Shown: positions 47,786 through 59,697 of the stretch, piece by piece
Position numbering within the stretch: position 1 is the stretch's first letter
Layout: each line of letters starts with the position of its first letter
Source: Valencia hispanica
Taxonomy: Eukaryota > Chordata > Actinopteri > Cyprinodontiformes > Valenciidae
Assembly (NCBI GenBank): GCA_963556495.2
Contig: OY747702.1
Span: 38,850,180-38,914,179, forward strand
Direction: 5' to 3'
Length of the DNA: 64,000 nucleotides
Notes under the pieces: model-generated
The model's input: only the letters and a program-made list of their open reading frames with translations
What the model was told of the DNA's origin: nothing
The model's database searches: none
Program-made: the position numbers and the translations under genes

Positions 47786-49121
47786 GTATCTTGCAGGGGA
47801 TTCAATCACAAAAATGTTGTTTAAATCTGGATTTTATAGGATAGACCAACACAAAGTTGTACACAATTGTCCAGTGATTTGTTTTTATAATATAATTCTA
47901 ACAAGTATTTTGCGCATCTATAGAACCTCTCTTTGAAGCAAATTTGGTCTATTCAAAATCTTTTGGTGTATGCCTCTATGACCCACGTCTAGATGCTGAA
48001 ATGATTGCCCATTCATGCAAAATTCCCCAAAGTCAGTCCAATTGGTTGGATAATGTCTGTGAACAGCATTTTTTTAAATCTTCCCACAAATTCTTAGATA
48101 GATTTTTAATTTTTAATTTTTAACTTTGACGGAGCCATTAAAACATATGGACATGCTGGCTGTTTAAAGTTGTTGTCCTGTTAGAAGGTGGACCTCCAGC
48201 CATTCTTAACTCATTTGGTGCTTTTTAATTTACTCTTGTTTTTGAAAGTTTGCACTGTATTTAGCTCTATATTCTCACCAGCTTTGATCAGCCTCACCGT
48301 CCCTGATGATGAAAGTATCCCCACAACTTAATGTTGCCACCACCAGTGTTGTCTTCAGGGTGATGTTTGTATGGTGTTTTGCACGTAGACCAAGAAGCTG
48401 ATGATGTTCCCACTATATCAGGACACCTTCTTCCTTATGTTTCCTCTTACTTTAGATGTCTTGAGGCAAACAACAAAATAGACTTCTTATGGTTTTCTTT
48501 TAACATTTGCTTTCTTCTTTCAACTCCTACATAGGTGTCAGATTTGTAGAGTGTACCACAAATTGCTGTTTTGGTAATAGATTCCCCTGACCTGAGCTGA
48601 GAATCTCTGCAGCTACTGAGTTACCGTAGACACTTTGGTTACTTCTCTCGTGAAGATTATCTTTGCTTTACTTTTGAGTTTAGGTGAATGACCATGTCCT
48701 GGTAGGTTCGCTGTTGAACCATACTCTAATTTCATACGATGAACTGAACAGTGCTGCAAAGTGGTCAAAACTATTTTTATCAACCTAACCCTGCTTTGAA
48801 CTTCTCAACAACTTTATCCCTAACCTGTGTTTCCATCTTTGTTAGGCTGTTTGTTTGTTAATATTATTTAACAAACCTCTGAAGCCTTTATAGAACACCT
48901 TTATTTATACTGAGATTATGTAGAATAGAGGACTATATTTATCAAATAAGTTCTGAAAGTATTGGTTGCATTGGATTTTATTTAAACTTATCACCGATTA
49001 TTTGAAAAAAACTTGAAAACCATTCATTATTTTTCTTAATAATTAACTAGATTGAGGTTTTTGTTTGTTTTTGCGCAAAATGTGAAAAAGATTTTGGGAT
49101 AAAAACTTTTGCAAAGCTCTA
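47786..49121 (-). mobile_element. Near full-length but eroded Tc1-like element
   Basis: Left end AGTATCTTGCAGGGG beside TA; right end, reverse-complemented, AGAGCTTTGCAAAAGTTTTT beside TA: paired decayed Tc1 termini about 1.34 kb apart. Between them the reversed transposase is traceable: TTGTCCTGTTAGAAGGTGGA (48173), CTTATGGTTTTCTTTTAACA (48487; identical to a stretch at about 15098 in the Tc1 at 14236), CCTGAGCTGAGAATCTCTGC (48592) and GAACTTCTCAACAACTTTAT (48798). No frame survives. Confidence 0.78.
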
Positions 49122-50390
49122 TAATTCCAAAGCAACATGTATGCAACTTTAACTTCTTTACATGCAGTTAGCTGGCCATTATAGTTTTTAATTTCTTAAA
49201 AGGATAAGCTAATGAAAATGGAGTGTTGTTTCCTAGAACGGTTACCTGTTGAAGAACCACATCTATCCGCGTGGGAATAGATGTGGGAAACTGTATTTTT
49301 TCATAAAAAAAGGTAAAAAAAAAAGAGAAGGAAACTTTTGTCATTGCCTCTACACACTAATAATTATTTTTACAAATTCTAACTTAAAAAAACTTAAAGA
49401 TATGCTTCAAAGACATAATGTATAGTTTAAAACTCAAAATTTATTTTTCCAGCTATAGTTCTGAGGATATCAAAATGCATTTTGTACTGAATTGTCCTGA
49501 ATACTGCCCTGGAAACTGGAAGGTCACTTTGTTTGCAACTACTCCTGCTGTTCTGAGCCTGCTCCCGATATTTTTGAGGTTTCAGAAGTTTTTGCATTTT
49601 GTGATATAAAAAGAAGAAAACTATCCAACTCTGAGAAGCTTCTGCAGTGCTGAGACCTCTTTCAATCTGCCGAGGAGTAGAACAAGCAGAAGAAAATCAC
49701 ATCAATAGTTATAAATTAATAGTTATAAATGTTTTGTCCCTAGACAAACTCTGTGTGTGTCTCTTGTGGGCTGATGAAAACAGGAACAGTTGCAGATGTC
49801 CGGCTCCTGACCGACACAGTACAGGGAGGCTGCAGCGCTGCATGATAACATTCTCAAAAGCTACAATAACAGAGCGGTATTTGGCGATTCTGAGCACGCT
49901 CAGTGAACCTTCAGCTGAAGGCCGCTGCTTTCATGGCCTCAGCTCCAGAAAATCCCCCTGAACCAGCGGAGAGTTTCAGGTACAGCGGGTCCCAGTGGAT
50001 GAGAGAGGAGGAGGAGGATGGTGGAAGGAAGGAGAAATGTAGGAGAATGATAAAGAAGAAAGGAGAGAAGGTGACCAGGCTGAAAAGAAGAAAAGAAATG
50101 AGGATGAGTTGGAGCTGGGTGATAATAATGGAAAAGAAATAAAAAAGGAAACACGGCTGAATAATGGGAAAGATTGAAGAAAAATGAAAGCATGAGCATA
50201 TAAAAGGTGATAAAGTCATGAAAGGACGGTGGAAATAAGGAAAAGCAATACGATGAGCAGAGTAAGGCAAGGGAATAGGCAGATGAGTCAAAAAGATAAG
50301 CTCATCTGCCAGCAGGGGGCACTGGACTCACCCTTCATTACGCCATCTGTTACACATTTGGCAGCTGACCCGGACAGTGAAACCCCATCA

Positions 50391-50427
50391 ACACGCACGC
50401 ACACACACACACACCAAAACACACACT
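50391..50427. repeat. (CA)n microsatellite, interrupted
   Basis: ACACGCACGC followed by (AC)n and CAAAACACACAC. Confidence 0.85.
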
Positions 50428-51631
50428 TTGGACCTCCTCTGTTGTTAATTTGCAGCAACACGTGGACATGTGACCACTGTGTGTCCACTTCGGTGTGGCA
50501 GCACGCATGGAGGTTTACTAATATGAACAAGCTGCCAGGATTCATCTGGTTATCAGCGCACTTGTCCCTGTCATCGTGCTCAATGGCGCCATCTGCATGT
50601 AGCGTTATATGTGAGACTATTTGAAATGTAAAGTTTCAGAGGATTCAAACTGATCTCTAAACATCGAGTTTCCTTACCTGCCAGGAAGATGGGTTAGTTG
50701 TTTTTTGATGGTGAACATTTTCCCTTGAATGGCTTATGCAGCTCAGAGCTGAATTACACCACTAGATGTAGCCTCATTTTCTTAATCAGGAACATTAGCC
50801 ATTTATGGATGTATGAATCTGATTACTATAAATGCTGTCTACTGCAGGTAGCATGCTGACTCCTCAGAGCTACTCCATTCAATCCCTCTTTACAAAAATG
50901 TCCAGTCAGTGCTCTTTTCGATTCTCCCAAGGCTGTTTCAGTAACAATGTCACATAAATTTGGCCACATGAGGGCGATGTATTTGATCATTTGCATCATC
51001 CCTTATAAGCATATTTTTCATTGAAAGGTACAAGTTTCTAGATATAGATTTAACATAGGTTGCATGTGGTTACTCACACATTAGTGTCAGCACTGGTTTG
51101 CTGCATGCACATCCATCATCCTGGGAGGTGAGGTCAGAAGTAACACACATACATATACCTCACACACACAGTAGTGTGATGGTCACCTCCCCTGCAGCAG
51201 AGCAGTGTTTTCTCCTCCAGAGAACAGCAAAGTCACAACTCAACAACCTTTTACTCTAGTTACTTTCCTTTTTCCCTTTCCTCTTATGCTACCTCATTCC
51301 TTGTGCTTCTGTCCTTGAAACAGTTTGCTCAGAATAGAACCTTGTTAAGCTTGTTAGTAGCAGCAGCGGGTGTTCCTCTGTGTCTGGAGACTGAGGGGGA
51401 GGACAGCAGTGGACCACAGCTGTCCTGCCAGATGTGTGTCAACAGTGTCTCTCTGCAGTCAGCTGGTTGGATGTTTGTATTGGCATGTTGTCACCTCTGT
51501 CATGTGCTCCTAGGAATTTTATTGTATTCATCTGAATCCATTCATCTGAGAGTGTTAGTTATTTTGTTTTTATAAAATCTGGACATCTGTAGACATTTGT
51601 TGAATAAAGGAAGATGCAAATACTGCGACTC

Positions 51632-51706
51632 ATTTGTGTGTGTGCGTCTGTGTGTGTACATGTGTTTACTTGTTATTTATGTGTGTGTGTGTGCGATATA
51701 TATCAC
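51632..51706. repeat. TG-rich microsatellite region
   Basis: Two TG blocks (about 51635..51665 and 51680..51696) separated by TTTACTTGTTATTTA. Confidence 0.85.
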
Positions 51707-54700
51707 CCAGTGTGTTGTGCCACTTCAGACACGATAAGATTCATGTTTGGTCCGCTTGTGTGCAGTTTTGCTTTTAACTCGTCGAATCGTCTGTGTGCTC
51801 TTAGCGATTTCCTCAAATATGTCAACATTCTGACAGTAAGTCAATTTCCTATTTGCAGTTTGTCCTGCTTTGGATCGGTCCAGGGTGAGTTGCTTTGTCC
51901 TCGTCGGAACCATTCAGAATCTCCACATTAGGTCAGATTGTCTTTACTAAGCATTGATTAGGCATTTGAGGCCTCGTTAGAACTCTCTTTTTTCAAGCTT
52001 TTATCCTGAAATCTATATATTTTGTTTACTTCACTGTCTGTGTGTGGATGCTAATGTTTGAGATCACTTTAGTCCTTTGGTATTGAAAATCTATCTGGAG
52101 AAGACAGAAAAGAGCCTTTTTTTATTTGTTGGTGGAAGCTGCAACCTTTGCCATTCATCACTGTCATTAGAGCTTTTGAAGAAAACGTATGATTGTATTT
52201 ACTGCCTCACTTTGCGTGCACCGTGGCTTCTTTTCTATCTGGAGCAGGAATGGATTGGGTAGTGATGCAGCAGCTCCTTTCTCCTCGGAGTTTGACCTAA
52301 TTGTGGCCTCAGTCGACCGGCTGCTGAGTTTGTTTGGTCGTTCTCTAAGCAAATGTCTGTGCAGAGCTCATTAAAGCACAAAACAGGTCAGCGCCCTTTC
52401 CATTTAGATCCGATACTTTGATTTTAAAGGACGCTATTTATGCAAAACCAGAATATTCCTACCCTTATGTTTTTTATCAAATTTTAAGATTATTCATGTT
52501 TCTTTTTATTATTTTCAGCAGACAGGTCATGGAAAGCAAGACGATTTGAGTCACTGTTTGAATTCAATCGGAAATTCTCCTTATTATTTAGAGCCTTAAC
52601 TTCTCTAATAAAGCCAATTCTTCCTGAATCACAATGAAGTGAAGCAGTTAATTGTTTTTACTGGTAAACACTAAATTTATGTAGGTTAGGTTAATATTTT
52701 GTGACACGATATTAAAAACCATGTTTTTTAATTGGAAAGGGCAGATCAGAAAACTCATTTTATTGGAGAAGGCAGGTATCTATTCTTTTGAGATTTATGA
52801 AAAAAAATATCTCTTGTGTTACCAGCAAGGCAACTTTTTCCCATAAAAGTCATTTTCCAGGTCAAAGTTGAGTCTTAACTCAATATGTACTGAAAATCAC
52901 CATTCTTACATGCCATCTAGTCTGTCTTTCTCAATGTTATGAGTTCAAATCGTCAACCTCAAGCCTAATGTAGCACATGAACATTTAACATTTTTATCTT
53001 TAATTTTTATATTTTCATGAATATTCAATTATAAGTATAAAGAATGTTATTTTTCATTTAAATCCCCTGAAATATTTAGCTAATTCCTAGTATATGAATG
53101 ACTGTTTTAAAGAAATCCTATAGAATTAGGTTAATCTTCAATTTCTAAATAATTCAGAAGTGCTTTTATTTTGAGGAACTATTGGTGTCTTTGTATTGAC
53201 ATACAAACATTGTGGTCAAATAGTTTATTTCTTCAATACTTAGTAAAAATGATTTTTTTTACCCTTTTCTTTGAGTCAGAGGATTTACAATATGACTAGG
53301 CAATCATGTTCTAAATCTTCTTTTAAAAGCTTTTTTGTTAAATGCAGATGGTACACAAGGTATACTTCAAATTCAAACACAAAATCAAGGCACAGTGCAG
53401 AATGAAATATGTTGAATTTCTGAATAAACACATAATCAATTGTTTTTTTTAAGAGATGAAAGTCTCCTTACTACATTAATAGCAAGAGAAGAAGTGATCT
53501 ATACTGCATTTAGTTTAGGAGACATCTTTGTGCTCATTATTTTGAAGCTAGAGCCAGCATTTTTTGTTACAAACGGCCAACAGTCCAAAACATCCCAGAA
53601 CAATCTTTTCTAGATCTTGCTTACTGGATTATATCATTAAAAAAGGACATAACTTGACAGTTACCTTTTACTTCTGTCACTAACAGATATTGTTAAGAAA
53701 CATAACAGAGGGCCTATATATTCATTATTGCATTCTGTTACCAAGACAACCTGTCTTTTGTATACTGTATATTGTGGTAGCAACATTAACCTTGAACTCA
53801 AGTATTCTACACTTATCAGCCTGCTTTTACCTCTGATCACCCCTCAAGTCTAAGAATCTCAGTCTAAAACAAGTTTAAAGTCTTTGCACTTATTTGCAAC
53901 TTGAATTTCTCTTTTCTGCATAGTTTACAATACCGATGTATTTTTAAAAGCACAAAAGTCACTTTCTTTGGGAAAGTGCGACAAATCCAGTTATTTTTGC
54001 AGTCAAACTGAAAAGAGCTACAAATTCTTTGCAAATCATTTTGTTGGAGCAAAAATTCAATTTCCCTTCTGTCTAAATATTTTAACTTTTGTATTATTCC
54101 TAGATCAAACTATAAACGTGAGCAAATTGTGTCCTTGTTACAGGTTGCTGCTAACAGACATTTTGTTGAATTTTCTGTTGGGTCAACAGAAAACTGGTTC
54201 ATCTTTTGACTTTATATACCTGAATTCCTTTTGGAGTCAGAGTTAAGGGCCTAACACACAAAACATTTCCAGAAAAGATTGAGAGTAAAACTAGCCAATT
54301 TCTTTTTCTCAAGAAAAACTCTGAAAAGCCTTCAGAGAGTATGGACAACTATTGATCAAGACCACATTAAAAGGTTCAATGAAATTTTTTTCTCAACAGA
54401 AGAGAAAACGGAAAAATGAGTGAAGCAGCAGGACTTTTGCGTACCACTGTAACCTGTATTTTCTGTGTGGCTGTCATTAGAGACAGAATCAATAATGTTA
54501 TCATCTTTAACCGGTCGTCTGACATTATAACCGAATGCTTCTGAAGCTCACTCACCTCTATGAACGTTAATCAATAAAACTCTGACTCAGTCACTATTCC
54601 TCTGAAGTTTCCAGCCTAACGCGTGAGTCATTACACAAACCACCGACACGCACAGCAGGATATCATCTGGCCTCCGCAGTTTGACTAACAGTGGAAGCTG

Positions 54701-55490
54701 AAGAGGAGGTGTTCACGCTAAAAAGACCAGGCTGGCAGGGGTTGGCATGGAGACCTTTGTGAAGGCAGCCCTCGCAATTCTTTTCCATCTCTTCTTCTTT
54801 TCATGACACAAAAAGACTTTTCAGTTTCCTCTTTAAAAACTGGTAGAGCTGAAAAAGCTCAAGGAGATCAGACAGGAAGGTGTGAGGTGCAGCCCCACAC
54901 CACCCAGACCCGCTGTTTGTGAATGGTGTCGGTGGGGTCACAATGCGCCGTGCGACTCAACTCGTTGTCTGGCTTCCCTTGTCTTTGCAGTTTAGCCTCA
55001 GTGCACATACACAGACAGTGAAGCCAGGGGCGGTGTTGAGTAGAGCAGGTGTATTGTAATAATGGTCACACATGAGAGGAACCTGCTCAATGAACTTCCT
55101 GTTTTCTGTTCCTGCTAATTTGACACAGAGGCTGGAGATTAATGAAAGGAGTCAGGCAGAAGTAGCTGTGTGTCTAATCCTGAATACAGATATTGATCCT
55201 AATAGTACTGATGGATATAGTGCTAGTATCTGCACTGTCTCTGGGTGAAATGACTTAAAAAATAAGCATTGTTCTTTTTCTGTGCGACAAAGCGAGACAA
55301 AAAAAACCCAGGTGCGTGAAGAAAAAAAATATAATTTATGGGCTTAAACGACTGTCATTGCTATCTAAATGTGATTTTCCAAATCAACCAGGTGGCTTTG
55401 CAGCATTCAGAATTATACAAACTATGTTGAGACTGCATTTCTGTAACAGATGTAATAAGACAGAATCATCACATTCTTAAACTGTAAATT

Positions 55491-55521
55491 CATCCATCCA
55501 TCCATCCATCCATCCATCCAA
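55491..55521. repeat. (CATC)n microsatellite
   Basis: About 31 bases of uninterrupted CATC units, followed by scattered ATCC motifs to 55582. Confidence 0.95.
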
Positions 55522-55679
55522 TATTTATCAAGCCATCCAACATCCGTTTACCTATCCACGAGTATACCCATGTATCCATCCATTTGTCAAGAGGTATGCA
55601 CTCCCTCCAAGGAGTTCTGTCAAATCCCCAGTTTTATTCCACTTTTACTCAAGTCAAATGGATGTGCCAAGAAGACATT

Positions 55680-55830
55680 ATGAAAAGTTACCTGGTCCAC
55701 CTCAATTGTGTTACCTTTCGGATGAAGAGGAGCAGCAGCTGGGTCATTCCTGATAACAGATTAGATGTTTTACCCAGGATCTTATTTCTGTGGTCATTAT
55801 CTTTAAATCACGGCCATTGGTGAAACTTGT
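55680..55830. repeat. Possible fish LINE fragment
   Basis: TTACCTTTCGGATGAAGAGG, AGCAGCAGCTGGGTCATTCC and GGATCTTATTTCTGTGGTCA resemble a common teleost repeat, reversed LINE coding sequence that reads CCTTTTGGATGCGAAG...ATCTCATTCTTTCGGTCA. Short and decayed; weak. Confidence 0.35.
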
Positions 55831-58726
55831 AAGGAAGATGAGGGGTGTTCTGTATAGGCATTTTCAAAAGACACACTGTTGCGGCATATTAGGGTAATAT
55901 TCCTGGCCTGATGTGGCTTTTGAATGCATCGTGGCAGCACGGCGAGGCGCAAATACTGCAGCATTTGTGCCGGCATGCTTGATACTAATATTACCACAAT
56001 ATTGCAGCGATGCTGGACTTATGAATGAAGATAACGCCTTGGCCTTACAGAGGTTGATGTCATGATGATGTGTGGAATGTGGCAACAGTATTTAAAATGC
56101 AGGTAAACATGGGGAGTTAATTTAGCATTTATAAACTGTATAAGCTGAAATGGCAAAGTGGAATGATACAGAGGTCCGGGAGCTTCTGGGCTTTAGAGCT
56201 GAAGACTAGATTGCCTAACAGTTCTTGCTTGCCAAAAGACTTGGGGAGTGGGGCTTCAACCGGGATAAAAACAATTTAAGTCCAAGCTTATTTGTCTGTT
56301 TACCACAGACTCTTCCGTCTCACTGCTTATACGCAACCCTGAAAGGCGACAGCCCAGACACCACACACACATCCCCCTTCATCCCACCATCACGTGATCT
56401 TTTGTGAAAAACACCTGATCAGTCACTGACTGAGCACTTATGAATGACCAAAAGGCTCACTGATGCCGGCACTGATGTCAAAATTGTCTTTTGAAACAGG
56501 TTTATAGCATGGTACAGTTGTAAATTGTTTTCAGATTTTTGAGACTTTACTGTTTTTCCTTGGTAGACAGAGACTAATTTGTGTCATTTGGCAATTATAA
56601 AGCTAAGCAACATGTGGGGTCCCTTAAGGCTCCATTCTCAGGATACTTTGTATTCAATATATTCAAACGTAATATTTATCGATGAGCTCCCTAGCTTAAA
56701 AAATTGAGTCCTACAAGATCTCTCGATGTATGTGGGTTAATGACATTTAACGTTATGTTTATGTGTCACTACAGGACCAGAGTCACTGAGTAAGGGTGTC
56801 CATAGTGTCTGAGTGGATGGGTCAAAATTTTCTCCAACTTAAAGAAGGTGTTGATAATGTTCTAAAGACTCTTTTTTCCACAAAGTGGTACACAGTTTGT
56901 CCAACATGTCGGCTGACGATTACAAAAACAGAAACTCTGTTGGTGGATAAAAAACCCCGGATAAATTCGGGTTTGACAAACTTTATATCAAATTCTATTC
57001 ATTAATTTTTCTTTTAAAGTTTCTGTTATGTAAATTTAAAAGTTGTTATACCACTCAGGTCTAGTTTAGATGTAGAAAGGACCTGTTTAGGCCTAAGAAA
57101 AGCGCTTCTGGGCTTTTTAGTTTGAGACATTAACAGCTGCTTGTTGTTCCTCTTGTTGTTCCTCTTTTCCTGTACATCATTTTTATTTTAAAAAATCAGC
57201 ATAACCATCAGGAAAAACAAAAAGAAACGTTACTCTAGCACAAAAAAAATGACAGAAAATGCAGGTCCTGCCATTGAATGAGCAGTCTGAGGTGTCTTAG
57301 CTTTGGTGTCTTCTTCTGTTTTAAGTCTCGCTCTCGCAGCTCCACCTGCTTTCAAGGAGCCCACCCACTCCGCAGGGAAGTGTTATAATGAACTCTGCTG
57401 TCGGTGTGATTCAGAACAGAAAGATTACATAAGGAAGGATTTATTCTGTATGTTAAACTCCTCAAACATGGACTGATAATGACTTCATTCCTTCTCAGAA
57501 TACCCCAGGGGATAATAAAATAAACCTTAAATCATTTTCCAGTTTTTTTCCCCATCTCCATTTGTAATGTCTCTCTGTCGGTCTGCTGTTGAGTGATTTA
57601 GAAAAAGGGAAATAATTTAAAATGGGAACTGAGCAACTGAAAGTGATTGGGCCAAAATAAAAATGAGAGAAAAGAAAAAGTGGAGATCTGAGAGAGAGCA
57701 AAACACTTAAGAGAGTAAAATCGACTTTGAAAAATGAGAAAGCGGGAGCGCTGGGTCAGAGCTTCACCAATAAAGTGAGAAGAAAGATAAAAGATTCAGC
57801 CTTGGCAAGAGAAACCAAGGCGCTTTCCTGAGAGCTCTTCAGCCCAGTGGACACATCGAGCCTCCCGCTCCACTCTCCCACAGCCATTTAACTGATTTAA
57901 TTCTCCAAAATGGAGTCTCTTTGTCAGTCTGAGCGGCTTTTTTTCTCAGCTGTCACATTTGAAACGCTCTTCTCAGCCTCTTCCGCAATAAATCTGTTTA
58001 ACAGCAGCGCATAAAAACTACATGAATTCAAAGGATGAGTCATGTCAAGCAGCACAACAAGCATGCTAGAACCTCATAAAGACTGCAATGTTGTCAAACA
58101 CAAGGTAATGAGCTAATCCCAACCAATGATGCAATACAGAGAGACAGTCTTCCTGTATGACACAATAAAAGCTTTGGTGTTATCTATCTTCTAGACCGCT
58201 CCTAACATTGATGTTTTACCTTTTTAAATACAATATCATTTCTACAATATTTATGATTACAATAATAACACTGTACACTTATTCTGAATAGGTATTTAAG
58301 TGATAATATGTAATGATAATTTCTTTTTACTTTTTTACTATTATCCATACAAGCCTTTTTGCACACATGGCCACGTAATCTCTTGTTTAGAATGGATCTG
58401 GAGACATGTTGTTTTACACTGCAAAGTTTATTTAATAATACCCAAAACCCCAATGCTGCCTCAATTTATTTAGTTACTTTATATAAAAAACAATTTGGGA
58501 TTTTGCTTCGCAGTAGATTCTAAATTGCACAGATTGTTAATCTTTTTTTGCACATAGAGTAATTCTAAAGTTAGACACAATGCAGCATAATCCACACCAC
58601 AAGATGGTAGCAAAGTACATCCAATACAAATCAGTATGTGTAGAAAAGGCCTCATCAGCCATTCATATTATACATATGGCACCTTGGCAGATGGTGATTT
58701 GATGCAAATTGACAACCAGTCTGCTG
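55831..58726. other. Intronic stretch, one conserved-element candidate
   Basis: 57830..58080 is repeat-poor and GC-richer than its flanks. A 12-bp tandem GTTGTTCCTCTT occurs near 57143. 57640..57800 is purine-rich. No exon structure. Confidence 0.45.
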
Positions 58727-58921
58727 TTTTTCAACCTTGGTCCTCAAGGCACATTGCACTGCATGTTTTAGATGTTTTCCTGCTTCACTACACCTGACTT
58801 CCATGGATGGCTGATTAACAGGCTTTTGCTGAACTGCAATAATCTGAATTGGGGGTGTTAAAGCAGGAAAACACCTACAATAAGCCGAGCAGATTGCCTT
58901 GTGGACCAGGGTTGAAAAGAC
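58727..58921. mobile_element. hAT-type MITE with long inverted ends
   Basis: The left end (TTTTTCAACCTTGGTCCTCA, then AGGCA) and the reverse complement of the right end (CTTTTCAACCCTGGTCCACA, then AGGCA) match, and each is followed 20-30 nt on by GTTTTCCTGCTT. About 195 bp with no coding. This is a common vertebrate non-autonomous element usually placed with hAT transposons. No clean 8-bp target duplication was seen. Confidence 0.7.
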
Positions 58922-58926
58922 ACTGC

Positions 58927-59697
58927 CATAGCAAAAATATCACGGTTTCACGGTATTATGATTACAGCTCTAAAATGTGTATTTTGAATGTCTGTATTTA
59001 AAAAAAAAAAAGGAAAAAACTTTTTACTGAGGCAGTTATGGTAACTAACTAGCATGCTAAGATAAATCATCATTAGCATGCTAGTTACCATATCTGCCTC
59101 AGTTAAAAAAAGTTACTAAGGATAGAGATGAAGAAAATATAAGATATGGTAGGTACCATATCTGCCAAGGTAACAAGCTCATTTCATTAATGTCAGACGC
59201 TAATACATACGTTCATTTCAAGACAGCATTAACTTTACCTTGAATTTAGCATACAACGATGGGTGGTGCTCCCAACATGCGCTATCATATTCGGTGTATT
59301 GCCTCCTCGGGCTGCCACTGTTCTCAAGCACGTTTCTTCCAAGCCGTGACCATCTGGCTTTTAACGGTAGCCGAAGTATTCCCAAACAGTCGACTTGGTT
59401 CCGCTTAGAGACGGTGGAAAAAGTTCTGAGGCTTGCCTCCTTTAGCCATCACACGGCCTGCAGAGCTGCCTGTGTGTCACTCACAACAAACGCAGGTGCG
59501 CGGGGGGGAGTGGCGCATTACTCTGCAGCGTCACACAGCATGAGGGACCTTTACTTTCTCCCTGACGAGACGTCACACTATAAAAAAAAAGGCTAATACC
59601 GCAGGAACGGTATGACGGTAAATTTTTATGGCTTTGAAACCTTGACCTTTTCATACCGTGGTGTACCTTGAAACCGGTAACCGGCCCATGCCTACTA
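58927..59697. mobile_element. Probable non-autonomous hAT-type element with GGTAT/CGGT-rich ends
   Basis: The right end carries ATACCGTGGTGTACCTTGAA and ACCGGTAACCGGCCCATGCC (59658..59697), typical of the CACGGTAT/ACCGGT ends of ZBED-type hAT elements of vertebrates. The left end has ATCACGGTTTCACGGTATTA (58940), a decayed partner. The interior is CpG-rich (about 59260..59600) with a 118-codon frame of no known domain, and contains a strong fold-back (59018..59114). The left boundary is uncertain. Confidence 0.5.
59018..59114. repeat. Long fold-back (about 42-bp arms, 12-base loop)
   Basis: The left arm 59018..59060 and right arm 59073..59114 are inverted copies. The shared core, read on the + strand of the left arm, is ACTGAGGCAG, T/A, TATGGTAACTA, then CTAGCATGCTAA; the left arm has an extra TAAC unit. 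The loop is GATAAATCATCA. A further near-palindrome AGATATGGTA-GG-TACCATATCT follows at 59142..59163 and repeats part of the arm. Confidence 0.9.

Larger units (their letters stand above)
49122..55490. other. Long intronic stretch with microsatellites, no gene seen
   Basis: Includes a purine-rich block (49995..50240), CA and TG repeats listed separately, and repeat-poor GC-richer patches at about 52150..52385 and 54600..55060. The last contains CCCTTGTCTTTGCAG (acceptor-like) with no donor-flanked frame after it. 52640..54400 is very AT-rich. Confidence 0.5.

Noticed and set aside
49903..50291. Overlapping frames of 79-126 codons on both strands
   Set aside because: They are produced by the purine-rich tract (K/E/R-rich on +, F/L/S/P-rich on -), not by coding constraint.
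59240..59596. 118-codon + frame in the hAT-like element
   Set aside because: No transposase or other domain; it results from the CpG-rich, stop-poor interior of a non-autonomous element.
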